From the NCBI RefSeq assembly GCF_900101755.1, contig NZ_FNAE01000001.1, positions 558,001 to 622,000 on the forward strand: a stretch of 64,000 nt of DNA, given 5' to 3'. Under the pieces are notes generated by a model. That model saw only the letters and a program-made list of their open reading frames with translations, did no database searches and had not been told where the DNA came from. Below, piece after piece: positions 8,368-17,265 of this stretch (positions are counted from its first letter, which is position 1; each line of letters opens with the position of its first letter). The position numbers and the translations under genes were made by a program. This DNA comes from Ectopseudomonas alcaliphila. Its GTDB lineage: Bacteria; Pseudomonadota; Gammaproteobacteria; Pseudomonadales; Pseudomonadaceae.

Positions 8368-9318
8368 ATGCGCCACGATACCTTCACCCTCAACGCCAGC
8401 GACGGCCTGCCGCTGCATGTCAACCACTGGTACGGTGAGGCGCCGCCCAGCGCCATGGTCATGCTGGCCCATGGCATGGCCGAGCACAGCCTGCGCTACG
8501 CACGCCTGGCCGAAGCCCTGGTAGCGGCAGGCTTCGCGCTTTACGCGCTGGACCAGCGCGGCCATGGTGCTACCGCCGAACGCGGCACCCTGGGCCACTA
8601 TGCCGATGAAGACGGCTGGAGCAAGGTGGTCGGCGACCTTTCCACCCTCAACCACCACATCCGCCAGCAGCACCCGCACACGCCGATCTTCCTGTTCGGC
8701 CACAGCATGGGCAGCTACATCGGCATGGCCTACCTGATGGGGCACAGCTGCAGCCTGCAGGGCGCCGTGCTCTCCGGCTCCAATTACCAGCCCGTGACGC
8801 TGTACAAGGCCGCCCGCCTGATTGCCGGCCTCGAGCGCTGGCGCCTGGGGCCCAAGGGACGCAGCAAGGTCATCGACTTTCTCTCCTTTGGCTCGTTCAA
8901 CAAGGCCTTCAAGCCCAACCGCACCGCCTTCGACTGGCTCAGCCGCGACCCGGCGGAAGTGGACAAATACGTGACCGATCCACTGTGCGGTTTCGTCTGC
9001 ACCACGCAGTTGTGGTGCGACCTGCTTGAAGGCATGCAGCACATCACCCCGCCGACCAACCTGGCGCAGATCGACGCCGAGCTGCCGCTGCTGGTGATCG
9101 GCGGCTCGCGCGACCCGGTCAGCGACGGCAAGCGCCTGGGTGACCTGGCTGGCGCCCTGCGCGAGGCTGGCGTGCACGACGTACAGCTGAAGATTTATCC
9201 CGAGGCCCGTCATGAGCTGCTCAACGAGAGCAATCGCGACGAGGTCACCGCCCACCTGATCGACTGGCTACAGCAGGCGCTGAGCCAGGGTCGAAGCCCA
9301 ACCAAGGAGTGTCCATGA
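8368..9318 (+). CDS. Alpha/beta hydrolase, monoacylglycerol-lipase-like
   Basis: This 316-residue serine hydrolase of the lysophospholipase/monoacylglycerol lipase type (COG2267) probably frees fatty acids from glycerides or lysolipids for the adjacent acyl-CoA synthetases. The nucleophile elbow is FGHSMGS. LAHGMAEHSLRY provides the oxyanion HG region, LDQRGHG is the strand-4 motif, GGSRDPVSDG holds the acid and YPEARHELLNE holds the catalytic histidine. The start MRHDTFTLN is chosen because CAAGGA lies 7 bases upstream; longer upstream frames lack this. Its stop overlaps the phaJ start as ATGA, indicating translational coupling. It corresponds in position to P. aeruginosa PA3301. Confidence 0.9.
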   Translation: MRHDTFTLNASDGLPLHVNHWYGEAPPSAMVMLAHGMAEHSLRYARLAEALVAAGFALYALDQRGHGATAERGTLGHYADEDGWSKVVGDLSTLNHHIRQQHPHTPIFLFGHSMGSYIGMAYLMGHSCSLQGAVLSGSNYQPVTLYKAARLIAGLERWRLGPKGRSKVIDFLSFGSFNKAFKPNRTAFDWLSRDPAEVDKYVTDPLCGFVCTTQLWCDLLEGMQHITPPTNLAQIDAELPLLVIGGSRDPVSDGKRLGDLAGALREAGVHDVQLKIYPEARHELLNESNRDEVTAHLIDWLQQALSQGRSPTKECP

Positions 9319-9785
9319 CTCAGGTCACCAATATCCCTTACGAAGCCCTCAGCGTCGGCCAGCAAGCGGCCTTCGAGAAGACCGTGGAAGAGCGCGATGT
9401 GCAGCTGTTCGCCGCCGTATCCGGCGACAACAACCCGGTGCACCTGGACGCCGCCTTCGCCGCCGAGACGATGTTCAAGGAGCGCATCGCCCATGGCATG
9501 TTCACTGGCGCCTTGATCAGCGCCGCCATCGCCTGCCGCCTGCCCGGCCCGGGCACCATCTACCTCGGCCAGCAGCTCAAGTTCACCCGCCCGGTGAAAC
9601 TCGGCGACACCCTGACCGTGAAGCTGGAAGTGCTGGAAAAACTGCCGAAGAACCGCGTGCGCATCGCCACCCGCGTGTTCAACCAGGACGGCAAGCAAGT
9701 GGTCGACGGCGAAGCCGAAGTGCTCGCCCCGGCCAGCGAGCAGACCGTGACCATGCCGCCGATGCCGCAGGTCACCGTCGACTGA
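9315..9785 (+). CDS. phaJ: (R)-specific enoyl-CoA hydratase, PhaJ1/MaoC family
   Basis: This 156-residue hot-dog-fold MaoC-like hydratase converts trans-2-enoyl-CoA from beta-oxidation to (R)-3-hydroxyacyl-CoA, a polyhydroxyalkanoate precursor. The active-site Asp and His lie in SGDNNPVHLDAAFA, followed by FKERIAHGMFTGALISAAI and the substrate-pocket GPGTIYLGQQLKFTRPV. Its length and sequence closely match the P. aeruginosa PhaJ1 protein (PA3302; recalled, not searched). The ATG has AAGGAG 5 bases upstream and overlaps the hydrolase stop. It forms a two-gene operon that complements the divergent fadD genes: lipid hydrolysis, acyl activation, then diversion into PHA. Confidence 0.93.
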   Translation: MTQVTNIPYEALSVGQQAAFEKTVEERDVQLFAAVSGDNNPVHLDAAFAAETMFKERIAHGMFTGALISAAIACRLPGPGTIYLGQQLKFTRPVKLGDTLTVKLEVLEKLPKNRVRIATRVFNQDGKQVVDGEAEVLAPASEQTVTMPPMPQVTVD

Positions 9786-9797
9786 CGCGCTGCAAGC

Positions 9798-9831
9798 TGG
9801 TGCGCGACCGCAGCGTCGCGCACCACTTTTG
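9798..9831 (+). terminator. Terminator of the hydrolase-phaJ operon
   Basis: Thirteen bases after the phaJ stop, TGGTGCGCGAC and GTCGCGCACCA form a perfect 11-bp stem with a CGCAGC loop. It is followed by CTTTTG. Confidence 0.75.
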
Positions 9832-9880
9832 TTCTACACTCACAAATCTTGAGCGACCTGGCACTGCATAAGTACGTTTC

Positions 9881-9899
9881 TTTGTGCATTATGCACAAA
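9881..9899. promoter_or_regulatory. Perfect 19-bp palindrome upstream of codB (candidate operator)
   Basis: TTTGTGCATTATGCACAAA is a 9-bp perfect inverted repeat around a single T. It is centred about 105 bp before the codB start and 50 bp before the putative sigma-54 promoter. The arm order GTGC...GCAC is the reverse of the NtrC consensus GCAC...GTGC. The PucR-type regulator encoded in the operon is the nearest candidate ligand (inference). Confidence 0.55.
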
Positions 9900-9940
9900 A
9901 CCCTTTGACCACCTTGCCAAGCCACCTGCTGCGCTGACTC

Positions 9941-9957
9941 TGGCACGCCCCCTGCTA
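9941..9957 (+). promoter_or_regulatory. Putative sigma-54 (-24/-12) promoter of codB operon
   Basis: TGGCACG-CCCC-CTGCT matches the RpoN consensus TGGCACG-N4-TTGCW with one change. The invariant GG and GC are correctly spaced. The -12 element lies about 40 bp before the codB ATG. Nitrogen-limited expression of cytosine use would be sensible because deamination releases ammonia. Confidence 0.6.
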
Positions 9958-9993
9958 TCGCCAAGGCCTCACACCCTTACCGGAGCCAGGTCC

Positions 9994-11265
9994 ATGAGCC
10001 ACGCCACCCCCGATAGCGATTACCCCCTCAGCGAGGTGCCCAACGGCGCGCGCAAGGGGCTGTTCTCCACCGCCATCCTGTTGTTCGGTTTCACCTTCTT
10101 CACCGCCACCATGTTCGCCGGCGGCAAGATCGGCATGGCCTTCGACTTCACCACCCTGCTCTGGGCTGCAGTGATCGGTAACCTGCTGCTCGGCCTGTAC
10201 GCTGCCGTGCTGGGCCTGATCGCCTGCCGCAGCGGCCTGAACTCGGTACTGATGGGTCGCTTCTGCTTCGGCGAAATGGGCAGCAAGCTGTCCGACGTGC
10301 TCCTGGGTTTCACCCAGATCGGCTGGTACGCCTGGGGCACGGCGACCATCGCCATCGTTCTGGTGAAGATTCTCGGCCTGCCCGAAAGCCTGACCATCCC
10401 GCTGATGGTGCTGTTCGGCTTCGGTTTCTGCCTCACTGCCTTCGTCGGCTACAAGGGCCTCGATCTGCTCTCGCGCGTCGCCGTGCCGGCCATGCTGGTG
10501 CTGCTGGTGGCTTCGCTGTGGATCGCCACCCGTGATATCGGCGGCCTCGCCGGGCTGCTGGCAGTGGAACCGTCCGAAAGCATGAGCCTGAGCGTGGCCA
10601 TCACCCTGGTGTTCGGCACCTTCGTCAGTGGCGCCACCCAGGCCACCAACTGGACGCGTTTCGCCAAAAGCGGCCGCATCGCAGTGCTGGCCAGCCTGTT
10701 CGGCTTCTTCATCGGTAACGGCCTGATGATCATTGCCGGGGCCTACGGCGCAATCGTCTACCAGCAACCGGACGTGGTCGAAGTACTGGTGCTGCAGGGG
10801 CTGTCCATGGCCGCCGTGGTCATGCTCTTCCTCAACCTGTGGACCACCCAGGACAACACCATCTACAACTTCGCCGCCGCCGGCTGCAACCTGCTGCGCA
10901 CCGGCAAGCGCAAGACAGTGACCCTGGTCGGCGCCGGCATCGGTACCCTGCTGGCCATCGGCGGCATGTACGAAATGCTGATTCCCTTCCTGATCCTGCT
11001 CGGCTCGATCATCCCGCCGATTGGCGGCGTGATCATGGCCGACTTCTTCTACGGCCACCGCGCGCGCTACCCGAAACTGGCCGATGTGCGCCTACCGACG
11101 TTCAACTGGGTCGGCCTGGGCGCCTACCTGATCGGCGCACTGAGCGCCTACTTCTCGCCCTGGGTCGCGCCGCTGGTCGGCATTGCCGTGGCTGCCGTGG
11201 TTTACGTCGTGCTGTTCGAACTTCACAAGGCCCTGGCCGGCCGCCAGCAGGTCGCCGGCGCGTGA
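9994..11265 (+). CDS. codB: Cytosine permease CodB (NCS1 family)
   Basis: This 423-residue integral membrane protein has about 12 hydrophobic segments and belongs to the nucleobase:cation symporter-1 family; E. coli CodB has 419 residues. It should import cytosine for the downstream deaminase. Features are the N-terminal YPLSEVPNGARKGLFST, a conserved GATQATNWTRFAKSG segment and the FLNLWTTQDNTIYNFAAAG motif typical of CodB. The start has an ACCGGAGCCAGGTCC upstream region. The final TGA overlaps the GTG start of the regulator, so codB, the PucR-type gene and codA form one transcription unit. Confidence 0.93.
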   Translation: MSHATPDSDYPLSEVPNGARKGLFSTAILLFGFTFFTATMFAGGKIGMAFDFTTLLWAAVIGNLLLGLYAAVLGLIACRSGLNSVLMGRFCFGEMGSKLSDVLLGFTQIGWYAWGTATIAIVLVKILGLPESLTIPLMVLFGFGFCLTAFVGYKGLDLLSRVAVPAMLVLLVASLWIATRDIGGLAGLLAVEPSESMSLSVAITLVFGTFVSGATQATNWTRFAKSGRIAVLASLFGFFIGNGLMIIAGAYGAIVYQQPDVVEVLVLQGLSMAAVVMLFLNLWTTQDNTIYNFAAAGCNLLRTGKRKTVTLVGAGIGTLLAIGGMYEMLIPFLILLGSIIPPIGGVIMADFFYGHRARYPKLADVRLPTFNWVGLGAYLIGALSAYFSPWVAPLVGIAVAAVVYVVLFELHKALAGRQQVAGA

Positions 11266-12485
11266 ACCTGACCGTCGCCGACGTGCTCGCACTACCCGGC
11301 CTGGCCAGCATGCACCTGCGTGCTGGTAGGGCCGGACGCGACAACGCCGTGCGCTGGCCCTACGTGGCCGAAAATGAAGGCATCGCCGATTGGGTGATGG
11401 GCGGCGAGCTGATCTTCGTCACCGGCATCAACCACCCGCGCGACGAAGCCAACCTGCTGCGCCTGGTGCGCGAGGGCCATGAGCGTGTAGTCGCCGGCAT
11501 GGTCATCCTCACCGGCGCCGAGTTCATCCAGACCATCCCGCCAAGCGTCATCGCAGAGGCCGAGCGCCTGAATCTGCCGCTGATCGAGCAGCCCTACGCA
11601 CTGAAGATGGTAGTGGTCACCCAGGCCATCGGCACCGCGCTGGTGCAGGCGCAGCAGCTCGGGCGCTCGCGCCAGCACGTGCTGGAACAGGTGCTCGACG
11701 GTGATTACCAGTCGCTCGAGGCGTTGTTGCAACGCGGCGACAGTCTCGGCCTGGCCCTGCACCTGCCACGTCAGGTGGCGCTGCTGCGTCTCGATGGCAG
11801 CGAGCAACTGTTCGGCGACCTGCCTGACGAAGACGCCGAGCGCCAGCTGCAAAGCCGCCAGCAACTGCTGCAACGACGCCTGGAGCAGTGCCTCGGCGAA
11901 CTGGGCGACGCCCTGCCGCTGGTCAGCCAGGGCCGTCACTGGATCGCCCTGCTGCCCTGTCCCGATGCCCACACCGAAGCGCGCAATCGCCAGGCCATGA
12001 CCGCGCTGCTCGACGAGCTGCGCCCGCAGCTCGGCCCGCTGCGACTGTTTCTTGGCTTGGGCAGCGCGGGCTGCGATGCGCCCCGTTTCGCTCAAGGCCT
12101 GGGGGAAGCGCGTCAGGCGCTGACCGTGGCGCAACGCTTTCCCGAGCGCCTGGGCCTGTGCAGTTTCAACGAACTGGGCGTGCTGGAGCTGCTCGGCGCG
12201 ATCCGCGACCGCAGTCTGCTGGATCGCTTCGTCGAGCGCGTGCTTGGCCCGCTGATCGGCGACGACTCGCGCCACCAGCCGGTGCTGATGCCGACCCTGG
12301 AAGCCTGGTTCCAGGAGAACGGCAACCTGGCATTGGCCGCACAACGCCTGAACGTTCACCGCAACACCCTGAGCTACCGTCTACAGCGCATCGAAGCGCT
12401 GACCGGCTGCTCGTTCGAAGATCCGCACGACCGCCTGAACATCAGCGTTGCGCTGTTGATCCGGCGCCTGTCGTCGCCTGCCTGA
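11262..12485 (+). CDS. PucR/CdaR-family transcriptional regulator of cytosine operon
   Basis: This is a 407-residue regulator. The N-terminal ~125 residues are a PucR-type purine catabolism domain ([40 protein letters not shown]). A middle GGDEF-like region follows, and the C-terminal PucR HTH_30 domain has [41 protein letters not shown] spacing. A GTG start overlapping the codB stop (GTGA) is chosen; an in-frame extension upstream runs inside codB and is not real. Placement between codB and codA indicates a local regulator that probably responds to cytosine or another nucleobase (inference). Confidence 0.88.
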   Translation: MNLTVADVLALPGLASMHLRAGRAGRDNAVRWPYVAENEGIADWVMGGELIFVTGINHPRDEANLLRLVREGHERVVAGMVILTGAEFIQTIPPSVIAEAERLNLPLIEQPYALKMVVVTQAIGTALVQAQQLGRSRQHVLEQVLDGDYQSLEALLQRGDSLGLALHLPRQVALLRLDGSEQLFGDLPDEDAERQLQSRQQLLQRRLEQCLGELGDALPLVSQGRHWIALLPCPDAHTEARNRQAMTALLDELRPQLGPLRLFLGLGSAGCDAPRFAQGLGEARQALTVAQRFPERLGLCSFNELGVLELLGAIRDRSLLDRFVERVLGPLIGDDSRHQPVLMPTLEAWFQENGNLALAAQRLNVHRNTLSYRLQRIEALTGCSFEDPHDRLNISVALLIRRLSSPA

Positions 12486-12496
12486 GAGGAAATCCG

Positions 12497-13732
12497 ATGA
12501 TCATCCACAATGCCCGCCTGCGCGGCCGCGACGGCCTGCACCGCATCACCCTGGACGGCGAGCGCATCGCCGCCATCGACGCCCAGCACACCCTGCCCCC
12601 CATCGCCGAAGGCGATCTGGACGCCGTCGGCAATCTCGTCGTGCCGCCCTTCGTCGAGCCGCACATCCACCTCGACGCCACCCTCACCGCCGGCGAGCCG
12701 GCATGGAACATGAGCGGCACGCTGTTCGAGGGCATCGAGCGCTGGGCCGAGCGCAAAGCGCTGGTGACCCACGAGGACACCAAGACCCGCGCGCGCAAGA
12801 CCATCGACATGCTGGTCGACCACGGCATCCAGCACGTGCGCACCCACGTCGACGTCACCGACCCGACCCTGGCCGCGCTCAAGGCCATGCTCGAAGTGCG
12901 CGAGGAAACCCGCCACCTGATCGACCTGCAGATCGTCGCCTTCCCGCAGGAGGGCATCGAGTCCTATGCCAATGGTCGTGCACTGATGGAGCAGGCCATC
13001 GAGCTGGGCGCCGACGTGGTCGGCGGCATCCCGCATTTCGAGAACACCCGCGACCAGGGCGTGGCGTCGATCAAGTTCCTCATGGATCTGGCCGAACGCA
13101 CCGGCTGCCTGGTGGACGTGCACTGCGACGAAACCGACGACCCGCAATCGCGCTTTCTCGAAGTATTGGCCGAAGAAGCCCGCGTGCGCGGCATGGGCGC
13201 GCGGGTCACCGCCAGCCACACCACAGCCATGGGCTCCTATGACAACGCCTACTGCTCCAAGCTGTTCCGCCTGCTGAAGATGAGCGGCATCAGCTTCATC
13301 TCCTGCCCCACCGAAAGCATCCACCTGCAGGGCCGTTTCGACACCTACCCGAAACGCCGCGGTCTGACCCGCGTGGCGGAGATCGACCGCGCCGGGATGA
13401 ATGTCTGCTTCGGTCAGGACTCCATCGTCGACCCCTGGTATCCGTTGGGCAACGGCAACATCCTGCGCATCCTCGAAGCCGGCCTGCACATCTGCCACAT
13501 GCTCGGCTACGAAGACCTCAAGCGCAGCCTGGACCTGATCACCGACAACTCGGCGCGCGCGCTGAACCTGGGTGAAGGTTATGGACTGGAAGTGGGTCGC
13601 CCGGCCAACCTGCTGATTCTCTCGGCGCCGGACGATTACGAGATGGTGCGCAGCCAGGGCCACGCGCTGGTGTCGGTCCGCCACGGCAAGGTGCTGATGC
13701 GCCGCACGCCGGCCAGTATCGAGCGCGCCTGA
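12497..13732 (+). CDS. codA: Cytosine deaminase CodA
   Basis: This 411-residue amidohydrolase deaminates cytosine to uracil and ammonia. Metal-binding and catalytic motifs are [15 protein letters not shown] (HxH), [10 protein letters not shown] (His/Glu pair), [10 protein letters not shown] and [15 protein letters not shown] (catalytic Asp). These match bacterial CodA (427 residues in E. coli). The start [13 protein letters not shown] has GAGAGGA 6 bases upstream; a longer open frame upstream only overlaps the regulator gene in another frame. It is the last gene of the codB-regulator-codA operon; several dispersed repeats follow. Confidence 0.95.
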   Translation: MIIHNARLRGRDGLHRITLDGERIAAIDAQHTLPPIAEGDLDAVGNLVVPPFVEPHIHLDATLTAGEPAWNMSGTLFEGIERWAERKALVTHEDTKTRARKTIDMLVDHGIQHVRTHVDVTDPTLAALKAMLEVREETRHLIDLQIVAFPQEGIESYANGRALMEQAIELGADVVGGIPHFENTRDQGVASIKFLMDLAERTGCLVDVHCDETDDPQSRFLEVLAEEARVRGMGARVTASHTTAMGSYDNAYCSKLFRLLKMSGISFISCPTESIHLQGRFDTYPKRRGLTRVAEIDRAGMNVCFGQDSIVDPWYPLGNGNILRILEAGLHICHMLGYEDLKRSLDLITDNSARALNLGEGYGLEVGRPANLLILSAPDDYEMVRSQGHALVSVRHGKVLMRRTPASIERA

Positions 13733-13740
13733 CGCTCAAA

Positions 13741-13764
13741 TGTGGGAGGGGCTTTAGCCGCGAC
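13741..13764. repeat. REP-like element half-site
   Basis: TGTGGGAGGGGCTTTAGCCG plus CGAC matches the extragenic REP-like family common in Pseudomonas (TGTRGGAGnGGCTTnAGCCGCGA). A reverse-complement copy lies at 50824-50849 after the tct operon. Confidence 0.6.
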
Positions 13765-13776
13765 AACCTTTGCAAC

Positions 13777-13855
13777 CGTAGGGTGGATGACGCTTTTTTC
13801 ATCCACCATCGCGTCAGTCCAGGCGGTGGACAAGCTTCGCGTTGTCCACCCTACG
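13777..13855. repeat. Inverted-repeat extragenic element with CGTAGGGTGGA ends
   Basis: A 79-bp unit starts CGTAGGGTGGA and ends TCCACCCTACG, with an internal GGATGA...TCATCC pairing. It could fold as one long hairpin. The CGTAGGGTG terminus recurs at 21931 (as CGTAGAGTG), 27167 and 50851 with different interiors. Confidence 0.65.
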
Positions 13856-13902
13856 AACTGAGGTACCGCATCCCCACCAGCATCGAACGCACCTGATGCA
13901 AT

Positions 13903-13982
13903 TTGTAGGAGCCCCGCCCCGGGGCGAATAGTAGGTTCACGACGTTGCCTGAACCATTCGCCGCGAGGCGCGGCTCCTACAA
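13903..13982. repeat. REP-like paired element with TTGTAGGAGC ends
   Basis: An 80-bp unit is bounded by TTGTAGGAGCCCCGCCCCGG and its near-complement CGCGAGGCGCGGCTCCTACAA (shortened in the middle). This is a typical convergent REP pair. It is the third repeat type in 240 bp between codA and the efflux operon. Confidence 0.65.
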
Positions 13983-13994
13983 GCCAGAACCGCT

Positions 13995-14846
13995 TTACTC
14001 CACCCGCACGCTGGCGGTCATGCCGGCGCTCAGCACCACGCCCTCGGGTACCTGATCAAGCCTGATACGTACCGGAATGCGCTGCGCCAGACGTACCCAG
14101 TTGAAGGTCGGCTCGACATCGGCCAGCAACTGCCCGTCCGGGCTGGCGTTGCGGTCGGTGATACCGCGACTGATGCTGTCCACCTCACCGCGAAGCTGCT
14201 GATCCCCCCCCATCAGCCAGACCTCCACCGGCGCGCCGACCTGAATGCGCGGCAGCTTGGTCTCCTCGAAATACGCCTGCACGTAGAACGATTGGGTGTC
14301 CACCAACGCCATCACCGCCTGCCCGGCATTCACATAGTTACCCTGGGCCAGCACCAGGTTGGTGATCTGCCCGTCGCGCGGGGCATGCACTTCGCTGCGT
14401 GCCAGATTCAGCTCGGCCACACGCAGGTCGGCCTGCGCTTCGCGATATTCACCGCGCGCCATCTCGGCATTGATCTGCGCGTTCTCCAGCAATTCGGCGC
14501 TGATCGCCTGGGCACCCAGGCGGGAGCGACGCGAGGCCTCGTGCTCGCGCAGGCTCAATTGCTGGCGGCGAATATCCACCACCGCCTTGGCCTTCTCCAC
14601 CGCCGCCTGATAGCGGTCACGATCGATGCTCATCAGCAGGTCGCCGGCCTTGACCTGCTGGTTGTCGCGCACCTTGAGCTCGACCACCCAGCCGGACACG
14701 TCCGGGGCGATGGTCACCACGTCGGCGCGCACGCGGGCGTCACGCGTCCAGGGCGAGTACATGTAGTGTTGCCAGATCCAGGAGCCGGCGAAGATCGCCA
14801 CCACCACCATGGCCAGGGTTATGCCGACTCGAATGGTCGAACGCAT
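13995..14846 (-). CDS. HlyD-family membrane-fusion protein (AaeA/EmrA-like)
   Basis: This 283-residue periplasmic adaptor subunit is predicted to work with the FUSC protein encoded upstream. It has a single N-terminal membrane anchor (GITLAMVVVAIFAGSWIW). A biotinyl-lipoyl-like domain follows (SGWVVELKVRDNQQVKAGDLL), then a coiled-coil hairpin at ~80-140, then ARDGQITNLVLAQGNYVNAGQ-type barrel motifs. The start MRSTIRVGI is preferred because AAGGAGAG lies 5-6 bases before it; a longer frame adds 22 residues without support. It is the third gene of a FUSC - DUF1656 - HlyD operon, the arrangement of aaeB-aaeX-aaeA. The substrate is probably an aromatic acid or similar toxic compound (inference). 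Confidence 0.85.
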   Translation of the reverse strand: MRSTIRVGITLAMVVVAIFAGSWIWQHYMYSPWTRDARVRADVVTIAPDVSGWVVELKVRDNQQVKAGDLLMSIDRDRYQAAVEKAKAVVDIRRQQLSLREHEASRRSRLGAQAISAELLENAQINAEMARGEYREAQADLRVAELNLARSEVHAPRDGQITNLVLAQGNYVNAGQAVMALVDTQSFYVQAYFEETKLPRIQVGAPVEVWLMGGDQQLRGEVDSISRGITDRNASPDGQLLADVEPTFNWVRLAQRIPVRIRLDQVPEGVVLSAGMTASVRVE

Positions 14847-14869
14847 GTCGCTCTCCTTAATGTCTCCGC

Positions 14870-15011
14870 AAAGCTTGTTCAGCATCTCGCGAGCTAGAGC
14901 CATGCAAGGCAAAAACAGGCGAGGAAGCGGAGTTTACGAGTTTGTAAATGAGCATTCCGACCCTGTTTTTAACGCCGCAGGGCCGACGCGCAGCAGGTGC
15001 TGGCAAGCTTT
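14870..15011 (-). repeat. Structured intercistronic element, copy A
   Basis: Read on the minus strand, this starts at the last base of the DUF1656 stop codon and ends 24 bases before the HlyD-like ATG. Outer stem: AAAGCTTGCCAGCA pairs with TGCTGAACAAGCTTT (small internal loop). Second stem: AAAAACAGG (14911-14919) with CCTGTTTTT (14962-14970), 9 bp. Inner hairpin: TTTAC (14933-14937) with GTAAA (14944-14948). The parts between the stems are nearly identical to copy B at 18490-18614, while the stems differ but remain paired. This is a likely structured RNA or ssDNA-type mobile repeat; no named family was recognised. Confidence 0.7.
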
Positions 15012-15214
15012 CAAGTCGCCAGGACGGCGATTACCGCCGCCAGCACGCAGACATACAAGGCACAATCGAACAGGGCTTCGTGCCAGATCCAGCGCGACAG
15101 CCCGATGCGCTGCAACCCCAGGCGCAACACGCCAGTCAGTAGCAGCGCCAATACCGCGTAGGCCGCCATCGGGCTCAGCAATACGCCGCCCAGCGACCAT
15201 TCATGTAAGCCCAT
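15011..15214 (-). CDS. DUF1656 (AaeX-like) small membrane protein
   Basis: This 67-residue protein has two hydrophobic segments (about residues 8-30 and 44-65). It matches DUF1656 proteins such as AaeX, found with FUSC-type aromatic-acid efflux pumps (MGLHEWSLGGVLLSPMAAY, then GLSRWIWHEALFDCALYVC). It overlaps the FUSC gene by 14 bp, so the two are translationally linked. Its role is unknown; it may assist assembly of the pump. Its stop codon directly borders the structured element, copy A. Confidence 0.85.
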   Translation of the reverse strand: MGLHEWSLGGVLLSPMAAYAVLALLLTGVLRLGLQRIGLSRWIWHEALFDCALYVCVLAAVIAVLAT

Positions 15215-17189
15215 GGGCCTCCCCTTTCACGTGACACCAGTGGCGCCAGCCGTTTTGCAGTTGCAACAGCGCCGCCTCGGCCAGACGCTTGTCGATGCTG
15301 GGCGTGCAGGCGCGCAGGGCCTCCTGCAGCTCGGCCACCGCTGCGTTCAGATCGTCTTCACGGCCCGGCGCCGGCCCACGTTCCAGAGCATCATCGAGGC
15401 GTTCCAGGAAACGCCGCTGCGACCGTGCCAGGCCGGCATCGGCATTGGCCAGGCACTTGCGCAGATGCAGCAACTCGTCGCCCAGATCGAGTCCGGCCAC
15501 GCCATCGTCCCAGCGGCTGCGTGCCTGGTCCGGCCGCGCCGGATAGTGCCGCGCCAGCTGGATCAGGCGGTCGGCCATGCGCCCGCCGAACCAGTTTTCG
15601 GCGCGGCCCAGATCGCGCCGGGTCAGGCGTCCGAGGTCGGTCAGGATCGCCTGCATCAGGCGTCGCCCGTGCCAGACCGGATTGCGCAGCACCACCAGCT
15701 TGAAGGCCATCACCGCACACCCCACGCCCATCAGCATGCCGGGCGCTTCATTGAGGAAGAACTCGACGTTATAGCCGACACCCGGCGCCGGCAGGCAGAG
15801 CACGATGAAGTGCAGGCAGAACGACGTGGAGGTGGCGGCCGTCGCCGGCTTGGCCATGCCCAGCACACCAAAGAACAACGGCACGCCCAGCACCATGCAG
15901 AGCATGACGAAGCCGTCGATCTGCGGCATCAGAATCTGTCCGACGAAGAACGCCACTGGCAGTGCGTAGAAGATGCCGCGCAGAAACATCATGCCGATCT
16001 GCGGGGCGGCTTCGAGCCGGGCGAACAGGCTGCACACCACGCAGGCCAGCAGCAGCGCACCAGTGGCGTGGGTCCAGCCAGTGGCCAGCCAGAACGCGGC
16101 CAGAACCAGGAAGGTCAGCGCGCTGCGCGAGCCATACACCAGTGCGGTCTGCCAGTCGTAATGCCAGGACAAGGCGCGCGGTGCATCGGCCGGCGCCCTG
16201 CCCGCCTCGACTGCGAGCAACGCTCGACTGGCGTCCTCGACGCGCAACAGCAGCACCATCAAGCGTTCCAGGCACAGTTGCTGCCCACTGCTCAGTTCTT
16301 CGTCCTGCGCCGCCTGACGCAGTTGCTCGACAAGCTCCAGCAAGCCTTCTGGCTGCGCCTGCTGCAGGCGCTCATCCACCACTTGCAGCCAGGGTGCAAC
16401 GGCCTGAGCTTCGGCGCTGCTCAGCTGTCGCCACTGCCGCGCTACTCCGCGGGCAAGGCGCAGCATGCCGAGCAGATCGCGACTCAGCACCCGCAGCGCC
16501 ACGGCACGCTGGCGACCGCGAGCGCCCTCGAACCAGGCGTGCTCCCGCTGAGCATCAACGGCGACGATCCGCGCCAAGACTTCCAGCAAGCCTTGGCGGG
16601 CGTCAGCTTCACCAGCCAGCGCCTGACGCGAGGCTGCCACGCCAGCCTGCCAGGCGTTACGCGCCTGCTGCGCCAGTTGTCGCTCGACGCGCTGCGGCCA
16701 GAGCAAGGCGCTGCTCAGGGTGGCGCAGATGATACCCAGGCAGATTTCCGTGCAGCGGGCGATGGCTTCGTCGAACACCACATGCGGCTTGCCGATGGCC
16801 GGCAAGGCGATGATCGCCACCGTGTAGCCAGCCAGCACGAAAGAATACGACCAGGCGCTGCGCAACATGGTCGAAGATGCCGTACACAGCGCCAGCCACA
16901 GGGCGAATGCCAGCAGGAACAGCAACGGCGCCTGGGCGAACAGCCCCATCATCACCACCGCCATGAAGGTGCCGACCAGCGTGCCGAGCAGCCGCGCCAG
17001 GCCCTTCTGCACCACCATGCCTGACAGCGGCTGGGCGACGATGAAGGCGGTCATCAGCGCCCACTGCGGCTGCTCCAGGCCAAAACGCAGCGCGCACCAC
17101 AACGCCAGACCGCCGCCGAGCAGGGTCTTGATGGCGAATTGAACGGCTTGCGAGCTTGGCGCGAGAAACGCCAGCAAGGAATCACGCAC
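15201..17189 (-). CDS. FUSC-family inner-membrane efflux protein (AaeB-like)
   Basis: This 662-residue protein has two halves, each with a group of hydrophobic segments (about residues 15-165 and 345-490) and a cytoplasmic helical part. That is the standard layout of fusaric-acid resistance/AaeB proteins (~655 residues). It starts MRDSLLAFLAPSSQAVQFAIKT and contains QPQWALMTAFIVAQPLSGMV, a recognisable FUSC motif. It is the first gene of the FUSC-DUF1656-HlyD operon. The protein exports small aromatic or weak-acid compounds in characterised members; the substrate here is not known. A SlyA-like palindrome lies 77 bp upstream, but no regulator gene is adjacent. Confidence 0.88.
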   Translation of the reverse strand: MRDSLLAFLAPSSQAVQFAIKTLLGGGLALWCALRFGLEQPQWALMTAFIVAQPLSGMVVQKGLARLLGTLVGTFMAVVMMGLFAQAPLLFLLAFALWLALCTASSTMLRSAWSYSFVLAGYTVAIIALPAIGKPHVVFDEAIARCTEICLGIICATLSSALLWPQRVERQLAQQARNAWQAGVAASRQALAGEADARQGLLEVLARIVAVDAQREHAWFEGARGRQRAVALRVLSRDLLGMLRLARGVARQWRQLSSAEAQAVAPWLQVVDERLQQAQPEGLLELVEQLRQAAQDEELSSGQQLCLERLMVLLLRVEDASRALLAVEAGRAPADAPRALSWHYDWQTALVYGSRSALTFLVLAAFWLATGWTHATGALLLACVVCSLFARLEAAPQIGMMFLRGIFYALPVAFFVGQILMPQIDGFVMLCMVLGVPLFFGVLGMAKPATAATSTSFCLHFIVLCLPAPGVGYNVEFFLNEAPGMLMGVGCAVMAFKLVVLRNPVWHGRRLMQAILTDLGRLTRRDLGRAENWFGGRMADRLIQLARHYPARPDQARSRWDDGVAGLDLGDELLHLRKCLANADAGLARSQRRFLERLDDALERGPAPGREDDLNAAVAELQEALRACTPSIDKRLAEAALLQLQNGWRHWCHVKGEAHGLT

Positions 17190-17265
17190 GGTGGCTACCT
17201 GAAGAAATCCCAGCTCTGAACATAGCTGTAGCGATTGGGTTGCGCCTCCATGCGAAACTCAATTA

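Noticed and set aside
9856..9875. TGGCAC near 9858 as a sigma-54 promoter
   Set aside because: The GC of the -12 element is not at the needed spacing; the match at 9941 is much better.
9881..9899. The codB palindrome as an NtrC site
   Set aside because: The arms are in GTGC...GCAC order, opposite to the NtrC consensus GCAC...GTGC.
15213..17024. A 603-codon open frame antisense to the FUSC gene
   Set aside because: It has the same shadow character (Gln/His/Arg-rich), no Shine-Dalgarno and no family motif.
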